This document shows, in pieces, positions 25,420 to 35,562 of a DNA stretch of 64,000 bases (within the stretch, counting starts at the first letter, position 1; the number at the start of each line of letters is the position of its first letter). A model generated the notes under the pieces. That model saw only the letters and a program-made list of their open reading frames with translations. It was not told where the DNA came from and searched no databases. The stretch covers positions 97,479 to 161,478 of the forward strand of contig JAPJBO010000519.1 of assembly GCA_030068145.1 (NCBI GenBank). The letters run 5' to 3'. The position numbers and the translations under genes were made by a program. The DNA is from Diplonema papillatum. Its lineage: Eukaryota > Euglenozoa > Diplonemea > Diplonemida > Diplonemidae.

Positions 25420-26604
25420 CTAGGTAACGGCCGATGCACCCTCGGGCTGGGAGTGGGGGTCTCTGTTCGCTCTTCTGTTTGCATGGTGCTTCGGGCAGCA
25501 GCTGGCTAATGCTTCGTTTGCTACTACACAGTCGCCGCAGCGTCCTAGTCTGTGTGCTGTGCAAAAGTGCATCCGCGGCCTTAGACCATCCGATCCGTGA
25601 TGATGCTGCTTGAGGCGACAGCAGGTCTCCGCCGGGAGGCGCTTTTTAACGCACTCCCTGCATCGCGGCTTCCTGTGATGCGAGCAAACCACTCCGGGGC
25701 GGGAGGTATTCACCGCGCCTTCTGGGGCCTCGAACGGGGGGGCTCCTTCGCACGGTTCCGTGCTTGAGCTTCTTCCTGCCGCTTCAGCCTTCGTCTTCCA
25801 ATCCGGCTTTCCCTGCGTCCACCCTGCCGGATAGGCCTCCTCTGGCAAAAAAGTTGCGGCCCATCCCAGGTGCGGAGGGAACGGGCTGTTTTCTTGTTGG
25901 TCTGGCCGATTTTCTCGTGTGTGTTCGCGTATCTTCATGATCACATCCTCGGTCGCGGTCAATAACTGTGCACGCCTCGAAACACCCCGCACAACCGTTC
26001 CTCCCACAGATGTCAAAACGGTGGTGGAGTATTCATGGCCGCAGAACCACGGCTGTGCAACCACCTTCCCATACGCCTTCCCCATTTCGATGAGGCTGAG
26101 CGCTTTTCCTAGACCGGACCGGCGGAAGTTTGCCAGCATGGTCTCTTGTTGCTGCCGGGTGGGCCTTTGGCGTTGCACCAGGTCCATGGCGGCGTTGCTG
26201 AGCGCGTCCGCGTCTGTGTTCAGCTCCCGCGCAACGTGCTCAATGTGCAGTGTCAGCCGTCTCTGCAGGGACGACACCTTCAAGGCCGCGCGCGTCAGAT
26301 ACGGCTTCAGTTCCTCTGAACATGCCATGCGTCGTGCGAGGTGCCCGACAACTAGCGCCGAGTCGCCTCGCACCGTGCATTCCTCTCCTTCCGCTTCGCC
26401 TGCATCCCCCAGCAGGTGCAGGCCCGCTAGCAGTCCTTCGTACTCTGCTACGTTGTTGCTGCGCACGGTCGGCAGTGGCAGGACCACTTCTGCCACTTTC
26501 ACTCCATCGCGGTACACGACTGCCCCCGCCCCGGCAACGGCGAAGGCGGTCCCATTCGCTCTCGCCCCGCCATCGAAATAAACCAGGAGCCTGCTGTCTC
26601 CCAT
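25420..26604 (-). CDS. RNase H domain with tandem Cys-His motifs (LINE-like)
   Basis: 394 codons from the ATG at 26604. Residues 1-145 are a type I RNase H: YFDGGARANG (first Asp), NVAEYEGLLAGL (Glu), VRGDSALVVGHL (Asp) and TDADALSNAAMD (last Asp), all four acidic residues present. The linker contains RPTRQQQETMLANFRRSG and a WAATFLPEEAYPAGW block shared with copy A. The C-terminus has two tandem units of the form C-x2-H-x4-C-x2-C-x8(9)-C-C-x3-H (CSHHRKPRCREC...CCRLKQH and CTAHRLGRCGDC...CCPKHH), probably zinc-binding nucleic-acid contacts. RNase H would remove the RNA strand during reverse transcription. Intact in frame, but part of a truncated element. Confidence 0.75.
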   Translation of the reverse strand: MGDSRLLVYFDGGARANGTAFAVAGAGAVVYRDGVKVAEVVLPLPTVRSNNVAEYEGLLAGLHLLGDAGEAEGEECTVRGDSALVVGHLARRMACSEELKPYLTRAALKVSSLQRRLTLHIEHVARELNTDADALSNAAMDLVQRQRPTRQQQETMLANFRRSGLGKALSLIEMGKAYGKVVAQPWFCGHEYSTTVLTSVGGTVVRGVSRRAQLLTATEDVIMKIREHTRENRPDQQENSPFPPHLGWAATFLPEEAYPAGWTQGKPDWKTKAEAAGRSSSTEPCEGAPPFEAPEGAVNTSRPGVVCSHHRKPRCRECVKKRLPAETCCRLKQHHHGSDGLRPRMHFCTAHRLGRCGDCVVANEALASCCPKHHANRRANRDPHSQPEGASAVT

Positions 26605-27110
26605 TTCCCGGGCCGGTAACGTAGCGCGGGCTGCCGTTGCCTTGCCTGTTGGTGCTCGTGGAGGAGCTCAGGGAGTCGCCGTCCTGTGTACAGCTCGAAC
26701 TCCACTGCCAATTCGATGAAACTGGTTCCCAGCTCATCGTGCCCTGGGGGGGCCCACTTCGTCTGCTGCAGCCAGTCGGTAAATGCCATCCACATCTCTT
26801 GGCCATATTTCCACTTCGTTCCGACGGCGGAAGGTGCAATGGCAGGGACCGTGAGTCTGTGTGGTTCTGATGGCTTCCACCCACGCGGGTAGTCCACGGT
26901 CCTGTGATGCCTGGCGGACCTGTCAAGCAGGCCGTCTGCTTCCTGACGTCGAGTTAGGACCTCGACGAAGAAAAGGTGTAGCCGCTTTAGTACACGCAAC
27001 CTTTCTTCCCTAGCTGCCGGCAGCCCGGGGATCGCTTCGTCTCCTCGTACAGCTGGGGCCACCCCGCACAAGCGTAGGCACGGGGGCCAATTCCTTTGCA
27101 CGTTCACCAA
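26499..27110 (-). pseudogene. Retrotransposon polyprotein fragment upstream of RNase H
   Basis: Open frame of ~200 codons without a start ATG; it continues upstream into the AC tract, consistent with 5' truncation. Residues such as TKWKYGQEMWMAFTDWLQQ and SFIELAVEFELYTGRRLP occupy the position between RT and RNase H in a non-LTR polyprotein (assignment by position, not by a recognised domain). It overlaps the next frame by about 100 bases in the -1 frame; the downstream ATG lies inside GGGAAATGGGAG. A frameshift mutation or programmed -1 shift are both possible; no canonical slippery heptamer in the right phase was found. Confidence 0.5.
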
Positions 27111-27127
27111 GTCTCCGTGCTTCGGAG

Positions 27128-27278
<151 letters not shown>

Positions 27279-27426
27279 GAAGCTTGAGTCGAAGGCAGCA
27301 CAGTGCTACAAGTCCGCTGCGCCACGCCTTGATGCTTTAGTTTGGGAACTCGGTAGCCACTTGACCCGTTGGCCCGTGGCTCTACAGTACCGCCGAACAC
27401 GTGAAGCTTGGCTCCCGTGTATCAGG

Positions 27427-27769
27427 CAGGGCTTACGCAGCTCTTGTCTTGGAGCTACATACCTACTGGACATCAGTACGTAGGGTCAGGCAAAAAATAT
27501 ATAGAGCACAGGGGGCTCACCTGCCAGTGTTGCATGTCTTTGCCTCTGCCTCCTCTCCGGCCTCAACCCTCCAATGTCGCGGTGGTAAGCAACAGCAGGA
27601 TCTGCCGACCGGAATCCCCGGTACTGCGGTTGATTCCCCAGACGAATCTGCAGAAAAGATAGTACGTGCTGATAACGTACTGATTTCAGCACGTGTACAC
27701 GTACTGTTTCAGCATGTGTACAAAAAGAAACTAAGAAAGTTAACGTGCTGAAATCAGTACGTTCAGCAT
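27427..27769. mobile_element. 343-bp hAT-like insertion in a D1 repeat
   Basis: Starts CAGGGCTTACGC like the element at 42659. It is flanked by GTATCAGG (27419-27426) and GTAACAGG (27770-27777); the uninterrupted D1 copy at 44889-44896 reads GTAGCAGG, a matching empty site of 8 bases. The right half is packed with ACGTACTGA / TCAGCACGT motifs. The terminal inverted repeat is weak (GCTTACG against GCTGAACG). Confidence 0.65.
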
Positions 27770-27880
27770 GTAACAGGCTTTCCCTGGTACCTTCCTCTAA
27801 CTCAGGGGACTTTAGAAACCCGGTTTCCCGGTTTTCGAAACCGGGTTTTTCCGGTTTCGGTTTTTCAAAAAAATAAAAAT

Positions 27881-30800
27881 CATAGATGGCCGTTATATAA
27901 CGGTATATAACGTTATATAACGTTATTCCCGATTGTTACCCCCCCCCCTAAATCCAGAAAAACCGTTATTGACCGTTATAAAACCGTTATTTGCCATTTT
28001 TGGTCGAAAAATAACGTTATTTGACCGTTATAGCGTTATATCAGTCATTCTCCTGACGACCGTTCAAATATGGAAGAAAACCATCTGGAAGTCAACCCCT
28101 CGTCATTTTCTTTGGTCCGAGGGCGTTTTTGAACTGTTTTGAATCCGATCTTTTCATCCCGACCCTCGGTGGGTTCCGAAGCTCGATGTTGACGGGCTTA
28201 AGCCCAAAATTAGGTTTTGCGAAAAACGCATTCTCGTGTTCTGCCATCGAGGGGGTCGCCAGTTTTCTGTAGCACCCCGGGAACAGAGTTCCCAGGCATG
28301 CTCCGGATTAAAACCATCTTTGATTGACCAAATTAGAGGCGGGGCTGGTGGGTGTCAACCTTTTGTGTGATCCGAGGTGGTATTTTGACGATTTCGTGAC
28401 CGATCTTTCCATTCCGTGTCTTCTCGGGAGCAACAGGCACGTATCTCACGCGCCCCCGGTATAATCTAAGTATAATTATATCGGGCCGAACTTGTCCAAG
28501 GGGGGTCGTCATTTTTTTCTAAAACCCCGGGAACAGAGAGACCAGGGACACCTGCGCTCATAGCATCAAAGATTGGTCGATTTAGTGACACCTTTGGTGA
28601 CTGTATGCGCTGCAATAGGATGGTCATTTTTGAACGGTCGCCAGGAGAATGACTGATATAACGTTATAATAACGTTATATAACGTTATATAACGCTATTT
28701 TCGTCGCATGATACCGTTGTTGGGAGAAATCTGTTGGGGACACCCCTCGCAATTTTTTTTTTCTGCCTGTGGTGAGTGAAATCGCGCGTTTTCAGCTCGT
28801 TCTGAGCCAAATCCGGTAGTGTTTGGCCCTCAGTGCTCAAAGATCCGTGAAGAAAACCCCTCCCGTGAACGCTCCAGTCAAGCACCGTTTGCTAAAAAAC
28901 GGAGATCCAAGGTACTACCAAAATAGGCCAAAATCTGAGAAAATCGGCCAAAATGGCCAAGCTTGACCAAAAACCGCCAAATATGACCAGAAATCTGGAA
29001 TAAGGGTAAAAATGGCCGAAATCTGGAAAAATCGGCAAAAAATGGCCAAAATCTGAAAATTCCCAAAAACCGTTATTTGCGTTATTTTTTACGTTATTTT
29101 GCGTTTTCGACCGTTATATAACGTTATATAACGTTATATAGCGTTATCACCGTTATAACTGAGCCAATTCACCCACCCCCTGATCGAGCGTAATCGAGTG
29201 TAATATTTTTGGATTAGAATGAGTGTAATATAGTGTAATCGAGTGTAGTAGAGTGTAATCGAGTGTAGTAGAGTGTAGTAGAGTGTAGTAGAGTGTAGTC
29301 GAGCGTTGTAGAGTGTGATCGAAATTGACACTAGTATTTTGGGTTCGACCACTGGTGGACCCCTGGCTGGCCCATGAGCGACCATGTTGACCACTGTCTG
29401 GCCCAAGAAGTGCCAAGCACAAGCATACGAGGGACGGAAACCGCAGGTGTGGGCCTTCACCGTGGTGGAGCCAGACTAGATTCGGGGTGGCGCCCTGGGA
29501 GGGACAGGGACGGGGGTAGTCACGCCTTAGTCCCAGGGCCTCTCCCCACCCATCTGTATGTGTTCTCCTGGTCATCGCTACCGCGCTGACCTTTCCCTCA
29601 AAGCCCGCTGCCCACTGCCCTACAAGAGACATGCTTTGCACTCTCTGAATGCCCATTGACTGTGCTCCGCTTCAGCCGACTGCTTTGGAAGAGGTACTGT
29701 GCTCCGTTTGGTGCCGACTGCCCTGCCAGAGACGTGCTTGCAGACAGAGGTCGGCCGCCGCTACTTTGGTTTTCTCTCGCGTCTTCCCAGCTCCGCCACC
29801 TTCCCAGAGGCTTGGGGAGAGCCACGTGCTCCGGCTGTAAGGGACGAGACCGAGGTGCGACGCTGGCCCCGGTCGCAATCTGTATGTGCCGGCCCGGCCC
29901 GATTAGGCCTTTGGAGTACCGCGTGAATGGCGCGATTGGGCCCACGCGCATGCAGCCTGTCTGCTCGCAGTCACGCCGGCCGGCCCGCAACCGCAACCAC
30001 ATTCGCTTGTGCCCACACACCAGCTCTTCTTATCGAGCTAGCGATCCAGCTAAGGAGCACAACCGAGGATCCGAGGCGGAATCATGCCCCACAGTGGCCG
30101 CACGAGAGCAGACAGCGATGAAGGCCGCAGGGACAGGGTGTGTCAGCCACAATAACGGCAGGTTCCTCCCGCAGACGCACTACCCATCGGAATGTGACAG
30201 CGCAAGTAGGCTCGATGGAAGCACGAAGTGAAGCAGGATAGACGAGCTACGGAGACGAGACGAGTCGTGTACCAGGGGCAGGCCGGGACGATGAACCGCA
30301 TGAAGCCGAAGAAAAAGTTCAAGAACGAAGCAACACCACAAGCCGCGTGCAGCCAAGCAGACCTCCCGGAACCTACGTGGGCAGTAACGAGGAGCCAACA
30401 GATGAGTGTCCACTGAACCCCCTTGTCAATACCCCCAACGACTATGGCACGAATTGCGCAATGCCAGACGGTAGCGTCTGACAATGGCATGCGTGACATT
30501 GCAGTGCCTAAAGGTGAGATTAGCCTCCGTTTTCAACCGCCTTGTTGTCGCCAGGGAGATCGAACCCACAAACAGAAACTTGACATCTTCGAGGACAGGG
30601 TGTCTGCCAAGCGCTTGCCCTATCGCCTGGAACTGCCCCGCAGGGAATGCCAAAAGGCTCGAGTATTAGCTGCGCTAAATTGCAAAGGTTGCTACTACGG
30701 GAAAACGGGTACCCGAGCCCCTATGCACTCGACAACCTGCTTCCACAAGTCAGTCCGAACTTCCTCGTCCCCTGCTGCACTGCCTGGCTACATCCTTTTT

Positions 30801-31119
30801 TCAGACGAATATGCTTCTTTTTGTTCGCTATTCGATGATCGTGCTATCAGCATCTTTAGCCCCAGAAGAAGGCTCGATAATAGACACGTTGCATCGGCTA
30901 ATCAGGATTGGCTGAGTGCTGTGTGTTTAATCAATTGTCACAGTATCCCCCCAATTCACCAAAAGCTGATCGATTGTAATCGATCGTAATCGAGTGTAAT
31001 CGAGTGTAATCGACGCGTAATCGAGTGTAATCGAGCTCAAGTCGCTTTCAGGGGGGGTAGGTGAATTGGCTCAATAACGTTATATAACGTTATATAACGT
31101 TATCAACCGGCCATCTATG
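27881..31119. mobile_element. 3.2 kb inverted-repeat element (alpha)
   Basis: CATAGATGGCCG at 27881-27892 is the exact inverse of 31108-31119, and AAAAAT flanks both sides (27875-27880, 31120-31125). The related element at 46027 keeps the uninterrupted site TAAAAATAATTT, confirming the insertion and a 6-base duplication. The ends carry many copies of the palindromic unit ATAACGTTATAT. No transposase domain recognised; one internal inverted pair of 35 bases (28033-28067 against 28629-28663) suggests a further element inside. Confidence 0.8.
29160..31073. mobile_element. 1.9 kb inverted-repeat element (beta) inside alpha
   Basis: TGAGCCAATTCACCCACCCC (29160 onward, 24 bases in all) matches the inverse of 31048-31073 with small differences; ATAAC flanks both ends (29155-29159, 31074-31078). 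GAGTGTAATC/GAGTGTAGT tandem units lie just inside both ends (29187-29325, 30975-31035). The interior (29330-30960) contains short frames on both strands without a recognisable domain. Confidence 0.6.
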
Positions 31120-31167
31120 AAAAATAATTTATAATTTCGATTTAAAAAAAATTTAGGTTTTTTTCTA

Positions 31168-31467
31168 CCATTAAATTACGCTCCTTCGAGGGGTCTCTCG
31201 GTGCCGTCGTTCCCGACTCGTCCCGCTGAATTTAACGTACATTTAATGCTGCATTCGCCCAAACAGTTTCGGTGGTTACGATCCTTAGCTGGCCTGCTAA
31301 ATCTGTGGGACAGAGCCGACGGCGAAGACGGGACGGGCTCTGTGACGGGGGCGGCAGGTGCGCAACCGTGGCCGTTAGTCTAACACACGGAGTTCAGTTG
31401 GCGGCGCGCAAGCTTGCGTTTGCTGGCCGATCGTGCCATTCACCTCACGTGTCCATTGGACTGTCCC
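31168..31467 (-). repeat. B2 terminal repeat of the PAT-type element
   Basis: 300 bases matching 32981-33280 with no difference noticed. Starts CCATTAAATTACGCTCC on the plus strand and ends CATTGGACTGTCCC. It is the outer 3' repeat of the element. Confidence 0.9.
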
Positions 31468-31586
31468 TCCGCCGAGTCGGCCCTAGCAAGCCAGGGAACG
31501 CAACCTCGTCTGGGGTTCCCGGGGGAAAGCCCCAGGCACTGCCGAGGGCGCGGGGGGGGCTGGGGAGCGGAAGCCATACTCGCTGG

Positions 31587-32882
31587 TCAGCCCGCCCGGA
31601 CCCTCGCCGTGTACATATGGGCTAGAGAGACAGGATTGTAAAAACGAACCGCCTCGACGCAGTCCGGGTCCCTGAGGACCTTGTCGCCGTAGTAGGTGAC
31701 CATGCTGTCCGCGGACCAGTCGCCCATTTTTTTCACTTGCATGGGGTCCATGCCCGCCTTCAGGAGGGTACAGCAGCCCCCTATTCTGGCGCTGTGGGTG
31801 ACGAAGGCCGCTCTGCTCCTCCCTGCGGGGCGACTTTCGTTGAGGCACGACAGGATCCCTGGCTTCCCCGCGCCGCCTAGGGCCTCCCTGAAGGAAGGGT
31901 ACGTGACGTACGGGCACAGCAGGGCCTTGTCGCCCGCCATTCCCTTCAGCTGCGTGAAAACTGCCACCGGGCAGTACCTGACTTCACGTGGAACGCCGTC
32001 GGGCGCTTCCGGAAGGCACAGCGGAGGCACCAGCTCGACCCTTTCGAACGTGAGGTGTCTGCTGCACCTGCCCCGTGCTTTCGACACCCCCCATTCCACC
32101 TTCACCTTGCCCTCGCTGACATGGACCTGGTCCGTCCGCACCGACTGCATGCTGGAGGTCCTGAGGAGCGTGAAGTGCTCCCCCAGAAGCTGCAGAGCCG
32201 CCCGGTACGCCCCGACCGTCCGGACTCGGCCAAAAATCACCCTGAACTGGGCCAAGCCAAGGGGCTCTCCGCTCTCGGGATCAGGCGACTCCCTCTTGAG
32301 CCCCTTGAGGATTCTGCCGACGTCGCCCGCCGGGTCGTCGAGCACCCAACCGGCCCTGGCATTCTCCGACACGATCGCGCTGATCATGCCACTCGGCGCC
32401 TTGTACCCGTCCATGAGCAGCAGATACCCCGCGAACGTTTCAAGCCTCCGCACCGTCGTCGGATAGGGCGGAACGCCCTTGCCCTCGCACCACTCCCTGT
32501 ACACGACGGTGTTCGAGCTATAGGTCCGTTTGGTCCCCTCGGTCGTGTAGCGGGATCGCATGTGGGCGCGGGCCTCCTCCTCCGAGCTCTTCTCCAAGGT
32601 CCGCTTCAGCGCCCGCTGACGCGTCGTCTCCCGCTTCCCAGCTGGCCGCCCCTCGGGCCCCCCTGGAGACGGCTCCGAACCCCTCGCCCTCAGCAGATGC
32701 TGCAGGCGCCCGAACAGCTGAACGCCCGAGGGGTCGGCCGGGGGGTTCACCAGCGCCCACATCTGCATCCTTCCCACGGCCCCGGAGGACGTGTGCTCCG
32801 GAAGGCCCGCAAGATACCCGGTCACCTTGCGCCACTCGTCGACCGAGAACGAACCCTCCAAGCCGGCTAGTCCTTGCACCAT
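31587..32882 (-). CDS. Tyrosine recombinase of PAT-type retrotransposon
   Basis: 431 codons from the ATG at 32882. The enzyme would integrate the circular DNA form of the element at a short shared core. Catalytic signature in order: an arginine in LLRTSSMQSV (~240), THSARIGGCC (H-x-x-R, ~360), then GDW and the nucleophile region MVTYYGDK (Tyr ~397). Spacing and order fit the phage-integrase-like fold of DIRS/PAT recombinases. The N-terminal part (SRYTTEGTKRTYSSNTVVY...) resembles a SAM-like core-binding domain. It lies between the inner (B1A2) and outer (B2) repeats, on the same strand as the other ORFs. No stop or frameshift is seen. Confidence 0.88.
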   Translation of the reverse strand: MVQGLAGLEGSFSVDEWRKVTGYLAGLPEHTSSGAVGRMQMWALVNPPADPSGVQLFGRLQHLLRARGSEPSPGGPEGRPAGKRETTRQRALKRTLEKSSEEEARAHMRSRYTTEGTKRTYSSNTVVYREWCEGKGVPPYPTTVRRLETFAGYLLLMDGYKAPSGMISAIVSENARAGWVLDDPAGDVGRILKGLKRESPDPESGEPLGLAQFRVIFGRVRTVGAYRAALQLLGEHFTLLRTSSMQSVRTDQVHVSEGKVKVEWGVSKARGRCSRHLTFERVELVPPLCLPEAPDGVPREVRYCPVAVFTQLKGMAGDKALLCPYVTYPSFREALGGAGKPGILSCLNESRPAGRSRAAFVTHSARIGGCCTLLKAGMDPMQVKKMGDWSADSMVTYYGDKVLRDPDCVEAVRFYNPVSLAHMYTARVRAG

Positions 32883-32906
32883 ATTCTCTGGGGCTGGGCG
32901 GGCGGG

Positions 32907-32983
32907 AAGAAATATTGTGTCCTGTTTGGTAGATTTCGTTCTCTGCCGGGGCTTGCTCGAAATTAGCTGGCATTAAACTTCCA
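32907..32983 (-). repeat. A2 internal repeat of the PAT-type element
   Basis: 77 bases (AAGAAATATTGTGTCCTG to AACTTCCA) repeated at 38483-38559 (A1). Overlaps B1 by the shared CCA at 32981-32983. Confidence 0.9.
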
Positions 32984-33280
32984 TTAAATTACGCTCCTTC
33001 GAGGGGTCTCTCGGTGCCGTCGTTCCCGACTCGTCCCGCTGAATTTAACGTACATTTAATGCTGCATTCGCCCAAACAGTTTCGGTGGTTACGATCCTTA
33101 GCTGGCCTGCTAAATCTGTGGGACAGAGCCGACGGCGAAGACGGGACGGGCTCTGTGACGGGGGCGGCAGGTGCGCAACCGTGGCCGTTAGTCTAACACA
33201 CGGAGTTCAGTTGGCGGCGCGCAAGCTTGCGTTTGCTGGCCGATCGTGCCATTCACCTCACGTGTCCATTGGACTGTCCC
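32981..33280 (-). repeat. B1 internal repeat of the PAT-type element
   Basis: 300 bases in direct orientation with 31168-31467. Together with A2 it forms the internal junction that can act as template to restore both ends after reverse transcription. Confidence 0.9.
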
Positions 33281-33429
33281 AATGGCGCTTATCCCAATGG
33301 ACCTTGGCGCGGCGCGCGACGGTGGGCTGAGGGGGGGAAGCACAGAACGGGAGCTAGACTCGCCCACTGCCTCTTCCTCTCGCCGCCCGGGACGCGGAAG
33401 CGCCGCCGGAACTTAGTCTGCGGTCGGCC

Positions 33430-35424
33430 TCAGAGCACTTCCGCTATCGCCGCGTCCACTACGCGCTGGTCGACGTACCTCCTTGTCGGCAGGATACCCC
33501 GGATTGGGACCCCCGCCCAAGCGTGGTGGAGCCTGCTGGGCAGGTCCGCGATGTTGTCCACCCCGGGGACCCTGTCGAACCACACATTGCCCCTGGACCT
33601 GGCCAGGCGCTCCCAGAACAAGTGGACCGGCGCTCTTAGCTCCTTCGCCCTCGTCCTCCCCTGTATGAGGCTGCCCAGGACGACATCGTTGTCCACCCAC
33701 ACCGAGACCGCGAAGTCTTCCTCGTCCCCGAACCACAGCCTGAAGGCCACGGTCACAGCCACGAACTCGAGGTGGTGGATCGTCATGCCGGCACCTTGCT
33801 GGGGAACCGGGTGCGCGAAGTACTCTACCGCTGCCACCTCCCCCTCGCTTATCGTGGCGATAACCGCACCCAGGCCGAAGAGACATGCATCCGTGAGGAG
33901 CACGTACCTGGTCCCCTCGCCAGGACGCACCAGTTGCAGCGGTACGGTCTTCCGAAAGCACCGCTCGTCCTCGGCCAGCGTCCTCATCCACCATCGCAGA
34001 GCTGCCTCGAGGTCGCCGCCGAGCCTGAACCCGGCGAAAGTCGTGGCCGCGTTCGACCTCCTGAAGATGGGTTGCAGCGGGACCCGGCCTACCCTGCCGA
34101 AGAGCGCCGACGTCGCAAAGCCAAGCTTTCCCGCCAGGGAGGCCGCCTCGCCCGGCGACAACGAGTCTCGGGCTAGCACACCCTCCAACATGTGCACGAG
34201 TCCCCTTCTCCTGGCCGCCGAGATCGCCACCTCCACCCCCTCGCTTGTGATGGTGAACACGAGGCCGAGGTGTCGAAAACGCTCCCCCTCGGCCGTCTTC
34301 TCCTCGTTGAAAGACGTGAGGAGAATGTCCTGGAGAAGCTCCAATACGTCCGCCAGGGCCCTGTCGTCGCCGGCCGGGCACGGGGCTGCGAAGTCGTCGT
34401 AGTATTGGCATAACGGCAGCCGCAGGCCCCTGCGCACGACCCTCGCCAGGACTTTCGCAAATGCGTTGTAGTGAACCACGGCTGCGGCCTCCCCGAACGA
34501 CAATCTCCCCATCCTGAAGAACCTGACTCGGCCTGTCGCTGGTTCCTCCGCCACAACGCACCTGCAGAGCCCGTCGTTCCTGGCATGCAGCTGGCGGTAC
34601 GCGTCCTTGTGGTCTAACCCCACGAACTTAAATGCGGAGCTCGGGTCGCGTGCCATCGCCCCGACCGCGACCCTTCTGGCGACCTCCGCGAACACGTCCG
34701 CCGAGTCCAGTTTGACGGGCGTTGACATCCGAACAGCCTTGTTAATCAACGACATCCGCCCGTCGTCGCATGCGCGCTCTTTGACGCGGGGGATCTCCTC
34801 GTCGGACTTCACCTGGCGGACCACAAACCTCCTCAGGTAAACTGCGTTCGCCGGTGGACTCTGGAGCTCGACCATGAAACCCGCCTCCAGCTCCTTCTGG
34901 ACCGAGCGCCAAATGGCCTCCTTGTTCGCCGGGGAGTCAGCGCGGATGGCCTGCCTAGACCTCGCCAGTACGTCGGGCTGGCGGCGCAGCAGCTCCTCTT
35001 CGGTGATCTCGGGCTCCCCTGGCGGCCCCGGGGAGTAGATGTCCTCGTACCCCACGACCCCGGACATAGGGCAGCCCGTCCTGAGGTGGCGCAGCAAGGT
35101 GTCGGCTCCCCGGATACCCAGATCCTGTAGCATCTCCTCCAGGAGGTCCACGTGGCACGGACCGGCTTCAGGCGGCGGAAGTTGCGAAGATCTCCTTCTC
35201 CAGCGAGCCAGGAACCCTGCGCGCATGCGCTGGGCCTCTGGAGACGGTGTCGTCGCGCAGTAGTTGATCGCCGCTTCCATCTCCCCGTCGATCTGGGGCA
35301 TGTCCTTCTCCTTCGGCATGGCGTCAAAGGCGCACTCGGCGAACTCATACCTTCTCCGCACGTCCTGGAACTGAAGCTTCTCGCCCGGGTCGCCCCCCCC
35401 GGGAGCTGACGAACCCGGCGCCAT
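33430..35424 (-). CDS. Reverse transcriptase-RNase H of PAT-type retrotransposon
   Basis: 664 codons from the ATG at 35424. The RT part spans roughly residues 180-420: FKFVGLDHKDAYRQL holds the first catalytic Asp, FRMGRLSFGEA is the next block, and CQYYDDFAAP (~342) holds the paired Asp. An RNase H domain follows at ~505-640: LLTDACLFGLGA (Asp), HHLEFVAVT (Glu), VWVDNDVVL (Asp) and DNIADLPSRL (Asp). This RT-RH order without a protease or DDE integrase is typical of the DIRS order; a methyltransferase-like domain, found in DIRS1 proper, is not seen. It follows the gag-like ORF after a ~140-base gap. Intact reading frame. Confidence 0.9.
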   Translation of the reverse strand: MAPGSSAPGGGDPGEKLQFQDVRRRYEFAECAFDAMPKEKDMPQIDGEMEAAINYCATTPSPEAQRMRAGFLARWRRRSSQLPPPEAGPCHVDLLEEMLQDLGIRGADTLLRHLRTGCPMSGVVGYEDIYSPGPPGEPEITEEELLRRQPDVLARSRQAIRADSPANKEAIWRSVQKELEAGFMVELQSPPANAVYLRRFVVRQVKSDEEIPRVKERACDDGRMSLINKAVRMSTPVKLDSADVFAEVARRVAVGAMARDPSSAFKFVGLDHKDAYRQLHARNDGLCRCVVAEEPATGRVRFFRMGRLSFGEAAAVVHYNAFAKVLARVVRRGLRLPLCQYYDDFAAPCPAGDDRALADVLELLQDILLTSFNEEKTAEGERFRHLGLVFTITSEGVEVAISAARRRGLVHMLEGVLARDSLSPGEAASLAGKLGFATSALFGRVGRVPLQPIFRRSNAATTFAGFRLGGDLEAALRWWMRTLAEDERCFRKTVPLQLVRPGEGTRYVLLTDACLFGLGAVIATISEGEVAAVEYFAHPVPQQGAGMTIHHLEFVAVTVAFRLWFGDEEDFAVSVWVDNDVVLGSLIQGRTRAKELRAPVHLFWERLARSRGNVWFDRVPGVDNIADLPSRLHHAWAGVPIRGILPTRRYVDQRVVDAAIAEVL

Positions 35425-35562
35425 GACGCGGCGCCCGGCTTGTTGAAGTGAAGAGTGTGAGACGAGCTGGCGTGGGTGTTGATGCGCGGGCAAGGGCCCG
35501 CGCTGATGGGATGATATAGAAAGTAAAAATGGCGGAGAGGAAGGAGAGGCGCCACCACGAAG

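Larger units (their letters stand above)
25360..27127 (-). mobile_element. LINE-like element, truncated copy C with RNase H
   Basis: The longest of three copies. On the minus strand it carries two overlapping reading frames (27110-26499 and 26604-25420), a short 3' UTR and the end CGTTAAAACGGGTCCGCA followed by (AC)n. Its 5' edge is cut at the (GT)n tract 27128-27278, so the reverse transcriptase is missing. 5' truncation and a simple-repeat tail at the 3' end are typical of non-LTR retrotransposons. Confidence 0.7.

Noticed and set aside
26560-26615. Programmed -1 frameshift between the two LINE-like ORFs
   Set aside because: The frames are in -1 relation, but no slippery heptamer in the correct phase is present at the overlap; a mutation is equally likely.
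25360-27127. LTR retrotransposon interpretation of the RNase H ORF
   Set aside because: No LTRs; the copies share one 3' end with (AC)n and differ in 5' truncation, as in LINE-like elements.
27881-31119. Helitron or Polinton interpretation of the ATAACGTTAT-rich element
   Set aside because: It has perfect 12-bp TIRs and a 6-base duplication, and no Rep/helicase or polymerase B frame.
32055-32870. Plus-strand frames of 256 and 271 codons opposite the recombinase
   Set aside because: The minus-strand frame has the full recombinase signature, so these are shadows.
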